DNA from: Zingiber officinale
Lineage: Eukaryota > Streptophyta > Magnoliopsida > Zingiberales > Zingiberaceae
Assembly (NCBI RefSeq): GCF_018446385.1
Contig: NC_055990.1
Coordinates: forward strand, 138,954,996 to 139,018,995
Length of the DNA: 64,000 bases
Direction of reading: 5' to 3'
The notes beneath the pieces were generated by a model. The model made no database searches, was not told the DNA's origin, and saw only the letters and a list, made by a program, of their open reading frames with translations. This document shows positions 1 through 10,799 of this stretch, piece after piece; position 1 is the stretch's first letter, and each line of letters opens with the position of its first letter. A program made the translations under genes and the position numbers.

Positions 1-37
1 TATGAAAGTTTAACAACAACATCCAAGCCTTTTCCCA

Positions 38-2896
38 CTAAGTGGGGTCGGCTGTATAAATCTTTTTACGCCATTGAGCTCTATCTCCAATTATATCATC
101 ATCTATATTTAAATAAATTTTATCTTGTTTTATTGTTACTAACCAAGTCTTTTTTAGTCTTCCTCTACCTCGTTTGATATGCATATTTATCATAGTTTCA
201 CATCGCCTAATTGGAGCATTTATTGGTCGTCTAAGTACATGTCCGTACCATCTTAAACGTGTCTCTCGGAGTTTTCCCTCAATAGATGCAACTCCGACTT
301 TCTCTCTAATGCTCTCATTTCTTATTTTTTCCATCTTCGTATGTCCACACATCCACCTTAACATTCTCATCTCTGCAACTCTCATCTTCTGCTCGTGTGC
401 TCGAGTCATAGCCCAACATTCAGCTCCATATAACATAGCAGGTCTAACTGCGGTTTTATAGAACTTACATTTAAGTTTAAGAGGTACTTTACGGTCACAT
501 AAAACACTCGACACTCCCCTCCATTTCACCCATCCTGCTTGTATTCTATGTAAGACATCTCTCTCAATCCCTCCATCATTTTGTAAAAATGATCCTAAAT
601 ATTTAAATCGCTCGGTTCCAGGCAACTCGTCCTTTCTTATCTTAACAATTGTTTCATTACTTCTAATATTGCTAAACTTAAATTTCATATATTCTGTCTT
701 TAATCTACTAAGCTTAAAACCTTTCCCTTCTAGTGTTTCCCTCCAAGATTCTAGCTTAACATTTACTTCTTCACGTGTCTCATCTACCAAAATAATATCA
801 TCTGCAAACAACACGCACCACGGTACTGTGTCTTGAATGTGTGCATTGAGTTCATCCATAATTAGTGTAAAAAGATAGGGACTTAGAGCTGATCCTTGAT
901 GTAACCCTATCTTTATTGGAAATGCTTCAGTTACTCCGCCTGAAGTCTTTACTCTGGTCGTTACATCCTCGTACATATCCTTAATTAGTTCAATATATGT
1001 TACTCTAACACCTCCCTTTTCTAAAATTCGTCATATAATTTCTCTTGGGACTCTATCATACGCTTTTTCTAAATCAATGAATATCATGTGTAGATCTTGT
1101 TTTTGCTCACGATATTTTTCAATTAATTTTCTAAGAAGATGTATAGCTTCTATTGTCGACCTTCCAGGCATAAACCCAAATTGATTTTCTGTCATTATGG
1201 TCTCCTTCCTTAATCTTTTTTCTATTACTTTTTCCCAAAGTTTCATAGTATGACTCATTAGTTTAATACCCCTATAGTTTGCACAATTTTGTACGTCTCC
1301 CTTATTCTTATATAAGGGAACTAGAGTACTTATCCTCCATTGATCAGGCATTTTTTTCGTTTTCAATATCATGTTAAATAATTTTGTAAGTCATTCAATA
1401 CCTTGTTTCCCTAAGCACTTCCACACCTCTATCGGAATATCATCTGGTCCAACGGCTTTTCCATTGTGCATCTCATTTAAAGTTTGTTTTACTTCTGAAG
1501 TTTGAATTCTACGATAAAAATTAAAATTTCGATGCTCATTTGACCTAATTAAATTACCCAAGTTAAGTTGGTCTCCTAAACCTTCATTAAAAAGTTGATG
1601 AAAATACCTCTTCCTCCACTCTTTTATTTCTCCATCGCTTACTAATACCCTATTACATTCATCTTTAATACATTTTATTTGACTAAGATCTCTTGTTTTT
1701 CTTTCTCTCACTTTAGTTATTCTATAAATGTCTCTTTTCCTTCTTTTGTATCCAATTTTTAATATAACCGTTCAAAAGTTTCATTTTTGCTTCACTCACC
1801 ACTTTCTTAGCTTCTTTCTTGGCTATTGTATATTTTTTTAAGTTTTCCTCATTCTTACAAATATATAATTCCTTATAAGCTATTCGTTTTTCCTTCACTT
1901 TCTCTTGTACTTTTTCATTCCACCACCAAGATTCTTTACTTAGCGGTGCATGCCCCTTTGACTCACCGAGGACACTCTTAGCTACTATTTTTAACTTTGA
2001 TACCATCTTATCCCATGTTGTATTAGAGTCATCATATATTTCACCTAATGCTTGTACTTCTATCCTCTCCTTAAATATATGTTGCTTCCCATCCTTTAAC
2101 TTCCACCACTTAATTCTAGGAATTGTATAGATTTTCTTTCTATTGATACTATGTTTAAGGCGTATATCCAACACTACTACCATATGTTGGGTAGTTAAAC
2201 TTTCTCCAGGGATGACTTTGCAATCTTTACAAATCTTTCTATCCTTCTTCCTAACCATAAGAAAGTCAATTTGCGATTTATTATTCCCACTTTTGAATGT
2301 GACTAAGTGTTCTTCTCTTTTCTTAAAAAACGTATTAGCTAATATAAGGTCATATGCTATCGCAAAATCTAATATAGTTTTCCCTTCCTCATTCCTCGTT
2401 CCAAACCCATAGCTCCCATGTACTCTCTCATATTCCTCATTTTTCACTCCGACATGCCCATTTAGATCACCTCCTATTAAAATCCTTTCATTTGGTGAAA
2501 TATTTTGTAATATTTCATCTAAGTCCTCCCAAAACCTTAATTTGGTAGCTTCATCAAATCCTACTTGTGGTGCATATACACTAATTATGTTCATAGTTTC
2601 TTTCGCCACTATTATCTTAAGGGCTATAATTCTATCCCCTTTTCTAACTACTCCTACAACTTCATCTTTTAACAAACTATCTACAATAATACCCACTCCA
2701 TTTCTTGTTTTACTCTTTCCAGTGTATCATAACTTAAAACCCGTGTTCTCTATCATCTTTGCCTTCTCACCTGTCCATTTTGTCTCTTGTACACACAAAA
2801 TATTAATTTTTCTCCTAATCATTATATCTACTACCTCTATTGATTTACCAGTGAGAGTTCCTATGTTCTATGTTCCAAATCTTAGATTATTAGTTT
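38..2896 (-). pseudogene. LINE endonuclease-reverse transcriptase polyprotein (broken)
   Basis: The polyprotein runs right to left. The endonuclease part (about 2896-2000) shows 'NILCVQETKW', 'GGDLNGHVG' and 'KSQIDFLMVRK', as in APE-type nucleases that nick the target for target-primed reverse transcription. The RT part (about 1711-40) shows 'NGKAVGPDDIPIEVWK', '[19 protein letters not shown]', '[14 protein letters not shown]', 'GLHQGSALSPYLF' and the catalytic 'FADDIIL' box, and ends in the usual RTE C-terminus 'RAQWRKKI..ADPT' with its stop at 38. Breaks: two TGG tryptophan codons in the endonuclease are now TAG and TGA (near 2860 and 2730), and frame breaks lie near 1715, 1380 and 1000. 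The missing frame after each break continues in another frame, so these are small lesions, not large deletions. Confidence 0.88.
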
Positions 2897-2930
2897 TCCT
2901 ATCATATTTGTTCTATCTAACCTATGGTGT

Positions 2931-3110
2931 GAGAACTCTTGCCTATTTAACACTACACCCAAGTTCTCATGGAGATGTAGCGGTCCTTGCTGAGATGTTA
3001 CAGTCGGACCCTGTAACACGAACTCTTGCATATTTATCACTACATCCGAGTTCTGGAGATATAGCGATCCTTACCGAGATGTTATAGTCGGACCCTACAA
3101 CGCGTTTAGC
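2931..3110 (-). repeat. Tandem repeats in the LINE 5' leader
   Basis: Two diverged copies of an about 87-bp unit (starting near 2931 and 3019, each with 'AACTCTTGC', 'CACTACA' and 'CAGTCGGACC' or close variants) plus a partial third copy ('TTTAGCACTACACCCGAATTC') end exactly at the 5' TSD. Repeated units in a LINE 5' leader commonly carry the internal promoter; that role is inferred here. Confidence 0.6.
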
Positions 3111-3135
3111 ACTACACCCGAATTCATGAAAGTTT

Positions 3136-3477
3136 TATAATATGATAAATTAATTTCTGTATATTATTTTTAAAATAATTTTTTATATAAAAAATTAATT
3201 TTAAAAAAGTATTTAAAAGCTATATCGAATGCACTTTTTTAAAACCAAATAAATTAAACTAGATCATTAATCTTTAGATGGCTTCACATGTAGTCGATAT
3301 GACTTTTTTCTTCTTGATTAGTTCACATGGTTGATTCCTCCTGTCCCTATTTCTATGAAAGAGGTTGTGTATGCATTTGCTCTATTCATTTTAACACTAA
3401 AATTGAATTATTAGAGGGTCTTTTATAATAAAATCTTATGAGGCATTTTGAAAATATTATTAAACCTTACTCCTTGG
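3136..3477. other. AT-rich spacer, no gene seen
   Basis: Poly-A/T rich sequence between the LINE and the next MITE. Neither strand shows an open frame with recognisable protein similarity, an RNA gene or a repeated block. Confidence 0.5.
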
Positions 3478-3486
3478 GGGTATTTG

Positions 3487-3839
3487 AGATCGGATCCTTT
3501 AGTCCATATTTTGTGAATCCGGAGATGATCTATAATGTGATTATGATCGAATCATGACTATGATTCAACCGTAATTAGTCGCTATCCTTCTCTGAGTTCA
3601 TCTTCCCATCCAGATTTTGGATTGGGTTGAGTGGCTGGAGACCGCCCTCACTCGGCACTTGGCCATCCGCCCATCGTCGACTACCTCCGAGCAACCTCCG
3701 ACCTCTCATTCTAATCTAAATTATAACATGGATAAAAAGATTAATCTATGAACAAATCACAATCAATTATGATCAAATTATAATCATAATCCAATCTTAA
3801 TTATATTACGGATCATCCTCACAAAAGAATCCTGGATAA
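3487..3839. mobile_element. MITE with 9-bp target-site duplication
   Basis: A 353-bp non-coding element flanked by the perfect direct repeat GGGTATTTG at 3478-3486 and 3840-3848. The ends are imperfect inverted repeats: the left end has 'GGATCCTTTAGT' and 'TTTTGTGAATCCGGAGATGAT', while the right end read in reverse has 'GGATTCTTTTGTGAGGATGAT'. More inverted AT-rich blocks built on 'ATTATGAT' follow inside. A 9-bp TSD suits Mutator-like MITEs; an hAT MITE would normally give 8 bp. The family name is inferred. Confidence 0.55.
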
Positions 3840-3848
3840 GGGTATTTG

Positions 3849-4288
3849 GATAAATTTCATATTTATTATTATTCTTAATTATTATTTTAATCATTAATGA
3901 GGTAGGCCTAAGGTCGCCGACGTTATCGAGGGAATCACATGGTCTTTGGCCAATCAAGTTGCGCCGAGGGGGGCACCAGTCCCACTCCCACCGCCACGTG
4001 CACCGAGTTACGAGTGTTCAGGAAGTCTTGTGGTGAGTTATGAGCAAGGGTGGTCGTGGTGGCAGCAGCGTAGATCAAAGGTAGCATTAAGAACCTCATG
4101 ATTAATATAATCTATTTGTGATAAATTTAATTAACTTTATTGATTAGTTTTAAAGTGACTTGCGATGGGCGGACAAAAATTTAGTATTTTTTAATTACGC
4201 ATCCTATTTAAAAGAATTATTTTTAAAAATTCTTCATAATTGAAAATTAAATTATGAATATAAATATCCACGGAGACGTATCTTACTC
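3849..4288. other. Spacer, no gene seen
   Basis: Mixed-composition spacer with a GC-richer block at about 3900-4080. I see no convincing open frame, RNA gene or repeat. Confidence 0.4.
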
Positions 4289-4647
4289 TAAGGGTACGTT
4301 TGGTTCAAGTCATTATCTATAACCTTGGTTATGTGATTACCAGGTAATCACATAACAAAGGTTATGAGAAATACAACATAACTTATTAGGTATTTGGTTC
4401 AACTAAGATTACACAATTATTCAATTATTTAATTTTATATTTACTAATTTATCCATTAACTTCTTGAATTAATTTAATTGAATGAAAACCTTCCTCCTCC
4501 TCTCCTCCTCCTCCTATCTGTCTGCTTTTCAAAACGAGAGCGGAAGGAAGGAAAAACAAGAAAGGAAAGCAGTCAAAAAAGAGAGAGAGACTCTCGTTGT
4601 TGTGTTCATCTTCCTCCATCAGCCCATGTTGCTATTCCGTGGCCACA

Positions 4648-5205
4648 ATGCACTTCTTCACGCTTTTGCTACTGTTTCCCTTACTTGTTTCCGCCACCCC
4701 GCCTCCGTCTCTGCCGCCTCTTACGCCGACGGGGCGCAGCCGGGAAACCCAGGGGGAGATCGACGCGCTTACAGCGTTCAGGCTCGCGCTCCGTGACCCT
4801 CTTGGCGCGCTCGACGGCTGGCGTCTCTCTCCGCACCTTGCGACTGGCGCGGCGTCGCGCGAACGCCGTCCGCGTCGTCGAGCTCCGACTCCCTTGCCTT
4901 CGCCTCTCCGGCCTCATCTCTCCTCGGCTTGCTGACCTTCGCCTCTCCGGCCTCATCTCTCCAACCTCTCCTCCCTCCAAGTTCTCAGCTTTGTCGGAAA
5001 CCTCCTCATTGGCTTTGTGCCCGCCGCCTTTCCTCCAGGTATCCGCTACCTGGACCTCTCCTCTAATGCATTCGCCGGCCTTGTCCCGGCCAACCTCTCT
5101 TCCGCTGCCACACAGCTCTAGTTCCTCGACCTCTCCTACAACTGCCTCCACGGCATCATCCCCGGAGACTTCGCGCTTTCTTTCCTCTACCGTGGAAACA
5201 AAGCT
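4648..5205 (+). pseudogene. 5' fragment of an LRR receptor-like kinase gene captured by the transposon
   Basis: Starts with ATG at 4648 and a hydrophobic signal peptide ('MHFFTLLLLFPLLVSA'), then the plant LRR N-terminal domain: 'EIDALTAFRLALRDPLGALDGW' in pieces, a Cys-Asp-Trp-Arg-Gly-Val cap motif in a different frame near 4840, and 'VVELRLPCLRLSGLISP' in a third frame. LRR fragments follow ('RYLDLSSNAFAGLVP', 'FLDLSYNCLHGIIPGD') to about 5205, where similarity stops. The N-terminal phrases resemble the receptor kinase family that includes Arabidopsis At4g36180; this is a family-level recognition from memory. Frame changes, an in-frame TAG and the missing kinase part make it a pseudogene. 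It is far more GC-rich than its surroundings and sits wholly between the Harbinger ends, so it looks transduplicated. Confidence 0.72.
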
Positions 5206-5265
5206 TTCCTTTTTTGGCAATTTTGGGAAAAAATATTGATAATCCCGGAATCGTAGAAAATCTAA

Positions 5266-5482
5266 GGGTGCGTTTGGTTTGCACTGTTTTCATTTTCATT
5301 TTCTAGAAAACGCGCGTTTTCTAGAAAACAGAAAACGACATTTTGTCATTCTCTGTTTTTCTAGAAAACGATAGTCAATTTTTTAGAAAACGCGCGAGAA
5401 AAACGCAAACCAAACACCGTTTTTCAGAAAACGCGCATTTTCCAGAAAATGAAAATGAAAAACGCGCGTACCAAACGCCCCC
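5266..5482. mobile_element. Tourist-like MITE nested in the Harbinger-like element
   Basis: A 217-bp element with inverted ends (GGGTGCGTTTGGTTTGC at left; inverted GGGGGCGTTTGGTACGC at right) and TAA at 5263-5265 and 5483-5485. The interior is rich in 'TTTTCTAGAAAACG' palindromes and can fold into a long hairpin. It inserted after the outer element. Confidence 0.75.
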
Positions 5483-5656
5483 TAAGGTTTTCAAGGTTTT
5501 TTGATTTCTGGTTCTATTCCCTAATTGTTGATGTGGCGGTAATGTTGTATTACCCAGAATCACCAATTACTTAAACCAAATAAGATTATCGTTGATAACC
5601 AACTAAGATTATTAGCGATAACTCTGAACCAAACACACTCTAAGGATAAAGGGTAT

Positions 5657-7431
5657 TGATACGGTTAGTGATGGAGGGGCCCAAGAGGAAATGATTAGAA
5701 AAGTCCAGGCTATGTGGCGGTCAAAAGTCACGAGGAGGTGGCGGTCAATAATCATGGCAACTTGGCGGTCAAAAAGGCAGGCTGACAGGGCAGTCAGGGC
5801 TCAGCATAGGCAGAAGCGGGTTGGGAGCGGCAGAGCTGAGAGGAGTCAGCTCGATCCACAGGCCTGCAGTAGAGGGCCCGGAAACACAGAGTACATAGGT
5901 CGGTCAGGAGCGGCATAGCTGAGAGGAGTCAGCTCGATCCACAGGCCTGCAGTAGAGGGCCCGAAAACACAGAGTACATAGGTCGGTGAGGAGCGGCAGA
6001 GCTGAGAGGAGTCAGCTCGATCCACAGGCCTGCAGTAGAGGGCCCGGAAACACAGAGTACATAGGTCGGTCAGGAGCGGCAGAGCTGAGAGGAGTCAGCT
6101 CGATCCACAGGCCTGCAGTAGAGGGCCCGGAAACACAGAGTACATAGGTCGGTCAGGGTCGGCAGAGCTGAGAGGAGTCAGTTCGATCCACAGGCCTGCA
6201 GTAGAGGGCCCGGAAACACAGAGTACATAGGTCGGTCAGGAGCGGCAGAGCTGAGAGGAGTCAGCTCGATCCACAGGCCTGCAGTAGAGGGCCCGGAAAC
6301 ACAGAGTACATAGGTCGGTCAGGAGCGGCAGAGCTGAGAGGAGTCAGCTCGATCCACAGGCCTGCTGTAGAGGGCCCGGAAACACAGAGTACATAGGTCG
6401 GTCAGGAGCGGCAGAGCTGAGAGGAGTCAGCTCGATCCACAGGCCTGCAGTAGAGGGCCCAGAAACACAGAGTACATAGGTCGGTCAGGGTCGGCAGAGC
6501 TGAGCGGAGTCAGCCCGAGCTACAGACCTGCTGTTGAGGGCCAGGAAGTACAAAGTGTAGGATGCACGTCGGTATTGGCAGAGCTAAGCAGAGGCCAAGA
6601 ACTGGAAGTATAGGCCAATGGGTCGGAGCAGAAGCAGCCCGAGCTACAGACCTGCGGTTGAGGGTCAGGAAGTACAAAGCGCAGGATGCAGGTTAAAGAT
6701 CAGCGTAGCTATGTCTAGACAGTTATGGCTGCAGGTCTGCGAGTGGGAGGCCTGGAAATGAGAACCACAGGTGCAGGCTGGTGCGGGGGCACAATGAATC
6801 GGAGGAGCTAAGTAATACGGGAGCGGAGAATCTCAACGGTCCGTCAGGGGTAATCATTACATACCAACAATGCGAGCGAAGGCGAAGGTTCTTGAAACGA
6901 AAAGATGCTCTTGTAGCCAGTAGTAGCCTGCCAGCTGTCTCTCACTACAGGACAAAACCCAAGTGCAGGACAAAACCCAAGTGCGAAGGCGGAGGTTCCT
7001 AAACAGAAAGATGCTTTCACAACAAATAGAAGCGCGACAGGTGTCCAGGACTAGAGGACAAAGCCGGGCGTCCAACGTTTTTCTGACAGGAGGGCAGGTT
7101 CTAGCAGGAGGACGGATAAAAGGGGAGAAATCCCTCGTACGCAGGTACGCGCACACACTCTCTGGTCACTTCTTTCCACAACTGTTTTTCCTTCTGCTTC
7201 TCTCTGTTCTTTCTGGGGAAAGAGGACCTGACTTGAGCGTCGGAGGGCCTGATCCGGGGACTTTTTCCCTGGGTTTCGGTCCCTAACGTGAGAGGGGAGA
7301 TCGTCTGAGTGTGCGCAGGGTCCTGTAGCGGCGTCAGCCACCCGTTGGGAGCCTGTATCGCCCGCGACTTCCCGTCAACGCCCAGTCCACCGCGACCGGC
7401 CTCTGTCCGACTCAGCCTCCGGACGGGATCA
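5657..7431 (+). repeat. Left LTR of the gypsy element
   Basis: Begins TGATACGG next to the TSD and ends GGGATCA, four bases before the primer-binding site. It contains an 83-bp minisatellite at 5820-6520, then a single-copy part (6530-7345) that is almost identical to the inverted right LTR. A 'GATAAAAG' TATA-like motif at 7115-7122 may mark the promoter. Several open frames here are chance frames in GC-rich repeat DNA. Confidence 0.85.
5820..6520 (+). repeat. 83-bp minisatellite inside the left LTR
   Basis: Eight highly uniform units and one degenerate unit. The landmark 'TCGATCCACAGG' (or a one-base variant) recurs at 5851, 5934, 6017, 6100, 6183, 6266, 6349 and 6432, exactly 83 bp apart each time. 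Each unit also carries 'AACACAGAGTACATAGGTCGG'-like sequence. Confidence 0.92.
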
Positions 7432-7435
7432 AATT

Positions 7436-7453
7436 TGGCGCCGTCTGTGGGAA
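7436..7453 (+). promoter_or_regulatory. Primer-binding site of the gypsy element
   Basis: TGGCGCCGTCTGTGGGAA begins five bases after the LTR's terminal CA. TGG at the first bases and the block TGGCGCCG match the 3' end expected of a tRNA primer (CGGCGCCA, as in plant tRNA-Asp); the rest of the match was not verified. This sequence is common at the same place in plant gypsy elements. Confidence 0.7.
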
Positions 7454-7480
7454 AACAGGAGCCTGTTCCGGAGCGTGAAG

Positions 7481-8760
7481 ATGGAGGACTCCGGTCGAAG
7501 CTCTAGCCGGAGGATCAACGTGACTATGACTGCGGGGGAATACGAGCTTTTCAAGGAGGTTAGGAAGCAAGCCGCCTCCGAAAGACAAGGCACAGTTTCA
7601 CGACCCCGCCTTAGCCCCTGAGGCATCCAAAGAACTAGCTCCTGCTTCCGACAGGAGCTCAAAGAGGAAGCAGCCGGAAGAACTTCCACGTGCTTCATTC
7701 CGAGAGCCCCGTCGCGATTATCATCGGGCTGGACCTCGCGGGCGCAATCCAAAGAAGGAGGAGCCGCCGGCCTCAGTAGCGGAAAGCTCTCTACACCCGC
7801 CCCGGGATTCAGGAAAGGGGAAGACCGTGATCCTGGCTGAAGACCTGCCTGAAGATCCTGACGATAAGGTACCTTTCTCTGACCAGATCTTAAAAGAAAG
7901 CTTGCCGAGGGGTTACCGAGCCCCAAACATTGGAGAATATGATGGGAGCAAGGACCCAGAAGAGCATCTGAGAAAGTTCAAGAACGCGGCTATATTGTAT
8001 CAATATAGTGATGTCGTCAAATGCCGAGTCTTCCTGCACACTCTGTCTGGATCGGCGCAAAAGTGGTTCGATGGATTGCCCCCGAATCCATCGCTGTTTC
8101 ATGGACTTCAAAACGGCCTTCCTACGCCGTTTCGCCAGCAGTCGTAAGTACCAGAAAACCGACCATTGTCTTTTTGCTCTCAAGCAGGAGTCAACTGAGC
8201 CCCTGCGAAGCTACATCAATCGATTCAGTCAGGTAGCCAACGACGTCCCCTCTGCCACCTTTGAGATACTGATGAGCGCCTTCTCCCACGGATTGCGAGA
8301 AGAGGAATTCTTCAGAGATCTCATCAAAAGCCCCGCCCAGAGTTTTGACGACATGGTAGAGAAAGCCTCGTGCTACATCAAAGTGGAGGAAGCGTAGGCC
8401 GCCAGGCGGAAAGCCGAGAAGACGATGGCATCAGGCAACCGAACTGAAAGAAGAGCACCCCAGCCACCCCAGCCCTTCCAACGCATTCAGCCAAGGCCTG
8501 CCCCCCAGCCCGCGCAGGGAGCCAGACCAGCTCCGCGAGTCGCCGCCATACAAGCGCCCAGGCCTGGACCGAGGGGAGCACCATATTGCACATATCATCG
8601 GTCCAGGACGCACGATCTCAGCAACTGCTTCCAATTCGCCCGGGATTCCAGGCGAGCTGCGGAGCAAGGCTTGCCTCCCCCGGCGCTGGCGCCTCAGATA
8701 CAGAGAATGGAGGAAGAACGGGCTGCAGCTGGACGTGCTCGGCAGGCCCGGCCCGACCTA
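7481..8760 (+). pseudogene. gypsy gag (capsid/nucleocapsid), broken
   Basis: ATG at 7481 opens gag (MEDSGRSSSRR...), but the frame ends at a TGA at 7619 and continues in a second frame to about 8100. That frame holds the retrotransposon gag domain ('NIGEYDGSKDPEEHLRKF', 'LSGSAQKWFDGLPP'). A second shift leads to 'DFKTAFLRRFASSRKYQK', 'LRSYINRFSQVANDVP' and 'LIKSPAQSFDDMVEKASCYI'. A TAG at 8395 interrupts it before the proline-rich part with a zinc-knuckle-like 'CTYHRSRTHDLSNC' (near 8590). Gag forms the particle and binds the RNA. The lesions mean it could not be made intact from this copy. Confidence 0.8.
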
Positions 8761-8960
8761 GCTGGCCCATCTAACCAAGCTGGCCCCGGCGAAGACCGAA
8801 GAGAAGCCGGAGAACTTGATAATCGGGGCAACGTGGCTGTGCGAGAGATCGGTATGATCTCAGGAGGGCCCACTGACGGGGACTCAGGCCGGGCTCGTAA
8901 AGCACATAGCCGGCGACTATATGTGGGGGCCGTGGGATGCAGCTACGAGCAGGCATCTGG

Positions 8961-9480
8961 TCCTGTCCTCAGCTTCGGGCCTCAAGACTTGGAGGGTTTA
9001 GAGCTGCCCCATGATGACACCCTCATAATCAGGGCCGTTATTGCTAATAGCCGAGTGGCTCGGATCTTTGTGGATACCGGGAGCTCGGTCAACATTTTAT
9101 TCAGGCTGCATTTGAGGAGATGCAGATCGACGCCGCTGACCTCCAACCTGTAACCACTTCCTTGTACGGGTTCACAGGTAATGAAGTCAAGCACATGGGT
9201 CAGATCAAGCTGGCCATTTCCATGGGCACTGAGTCATTGGTGCGCACGCGGAGGAGCACTTTCATTGTGGTGGATTCGCCTTCCTCCTACAACGTTATCC
9301 TGGGAAGGCCAGCCCTGCATGAGTTCCGGGTTGCCGTTTCCACGTTTCACCAGAAGATCAAGTTCCCGGTCGGCGAGCAGGTCGGGGAGGTCAAGGGGGA
9401 GCAGAAAGCGTCTCGTAGCTGCTACATAGACATGGTCCGAGTAGAGGCGCGCAAAAGCCGGAGGACGCAAGATGGGGGAG
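8961..9480 (+). pseudogene. gypsy aspartic protease, frameshifted
   Basis: The catalytic 'IFVDTGSSVNILF' lies near 9068-9105, with the preceding 'HDDTLIIRAVIANSRVARIF'. The frame then shifts and the second half ('SSYNVILGRPALHEFRVAVST') continues from 9120 in another frame. The enzyme would process gag-pol; the shift directly after the active site separates its two halves. Confidence 0.78.
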
Positions 9481-9599
9481 TACACGCTATCCAAGAGGAA
9501 TCGCTACCTATCGCTGAAGAACCGATTTCTTGGGAGGAGGTTCAGCTACACCCGACAGATCGGAGAGCATCACTCGCATCGCCAGTGACTTACCTCCAG

Positions 9600-10605
9600 A
9601 GCTTAAGGCGGAGCTAATACAGTGTCTGCGTCGCAACCGAGACGTCTTTGCTTGGTCGCCAGAGGAGTTGCCCGGGGTCAGACCAGAAGTAGCCGAGCAC
9701 AAATTGCATATTATGCCCGAGGCTAAGCCAGTCAAGCAGAAGAAGAGAAACTTCCCTGCTGAGCAGAATAAAATTATCCGAGCTGAAGTAGAGCAGCTCC
9801 TGAAGGCGGGGCACGTCCGAGAGGTGCAGTTCCCGTCCTGGCTCTCTAACGTCGTGTTGGTCAAGAAGCCAAACAACAAGTGGAGGGTGTGCATAGACTT
9901 CCGTGACCTCAACAAGGTCACTCCAAAAGACTGTTATCCGCTCCCGCATATCGATCAGGTAGTGGACTCAACAGCTGGTTGTGAAAGGATATGCATGATG
10001 GACGCTTTTCAGGGATATCATCAAATACCCTTAGCCCCGGAAGACCAGGAGAAGGTCAACTTCATAACGGCTGACGGTACTTTCTGCTATACCGTCATGC
10101 CATTCGGACTCCAGAACGCTGGGGCTACCTACCAAAGGATGATGGACAAAGTCTTTCGGGCTCAGATCGGGCGGAATGTAGAGGTTTATGTGGATGACAT
10201 CCTGATCAAGTCCCCTCTGGCGTCTAGTCTGATAACGGATATAGAAGAAACCTGTGGGACTTTGAGGCAATATGGGGTGAAGCTGAATCCCTTGAAATGT
10301 CTGTTCGGGGCCAAAGGAGGGAAGTTCCTGGGTTATCTGGTGACCGAACGAGGGATAGAGGCCAACCCTGAGAAAGTGCAAGCCCTTCGAAACATGCAGG
10401 TCCCTCAAAATCTGAAGGAGACGCAGAAGCTGGTCGGCAGGATAACAGCCCTGTCCCGATTTATCTCCAAATCCACAGATAGAGCGGCGCCCTTTTTCAA
10501 AGTGCTCAGGAAAGCGGCCAAATTTCAGTGGACGGAAGAATGCACACATGCCTTTGAAGAGCTGAAGCAAGACTGGAGTCTTTGCCATCGCTGTTTAAGC
10601 CTATT
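9600..10605 (+). pseudogene. gypsy reverse transcriptase
   Basis: The domain starts with 'DVFAWSPEELPGV', typical of gypsy RT entry, and follows with 'NVVLVKKPNNKWRVCIDFRDLN', 'CYPLPHIDQVVD', 'MDAFQGYHQIPL', 'YTVMPFGLQNAGATYQRMMD' (in pieces), the catalytic YVDD at 10187-10198 and 'KFLGYLVTERGIEANPEK'. Frame loss near 10570-10700 disrupts the link to RNase H; short segments of the missing stretch can be seen in other frames. The RT core itself looks intact. Confidence 0.85.
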
Positions 10606-10799
10606 GTGGGAGAACCTCTTTGGTCTACTTGTCACCACCCCGAGGCCGTAATGTGGTTAAAGAGCAGACAATGTACAACACCAATGTATTTTTTCATCAT
10701 CTATTGAAGGGGTTGAGTCTCGTGATACGGCCCCGGAGAAGCCTGGTCTATGGACTTGTTCTCATGGCTCGGCGCCTCCGACCGTATTTCTTGGCGCAC

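Larger units (their letters stand above)
12..3125 (-). mobile_element. RTE-clade non-LTR retrotransposon (LINE), full length, decayed
   Basis: A LINE on the minus strand, bounded by a perfect 10-bp direct repeat, ATGAAAGTTT, at 2-11 and 3126-3135, which I read as its TSD. The 3' end (low coordinates) carries the short AAC/TTG-rich tail and the 'TTAGTGGGAAAAGGCTTGG' signature typical of plant RTE elements; the 3' UTR is only about 25 bases. The single long reading frame gives an APE-type endonuclease followed by reverse transcriptase, and the 5' leader has short tandem repeats. Several stops and frameshifts make it inactive. The TSD and the complete 5' end show that it is not 5'-truncated, unlike many LINE copies. 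Confidence 0.9.
4292..5640. mobile_element. PIF/Harbinger-like element carrying a host gene fragment
   Basis: The ends are inverted repeats: GGGTACGTTTGGTTC at 4292-4306 and, inverted, GAGTGTGTTTGGTTC at 5626-5640, flanked by TAA at 4289-4291 and 5641-5643. The 3-bp TAA TSD and the G-rich 'GTTTGGTT' terminus are hallmarks of PIF/Harbinger (Tourist) elements. Subterminal sequences on both sides are also related ('GGTAATCAC', 'GATAACC' and similar). There is no transposase, so the element is non-autonomous. Inside it lies an LRR receptor-kinase fragment and a nested smaller MITE at 5266-5482. Confidence 0.7.

Noticed and set aside
5820..6520. Regular 83-bp repeats suggesting a CRISPR array
   Set aside because: Units are contiguous with no unique spacers, lie within an LTR of a plant retrotransposon, and are a minisatellite.
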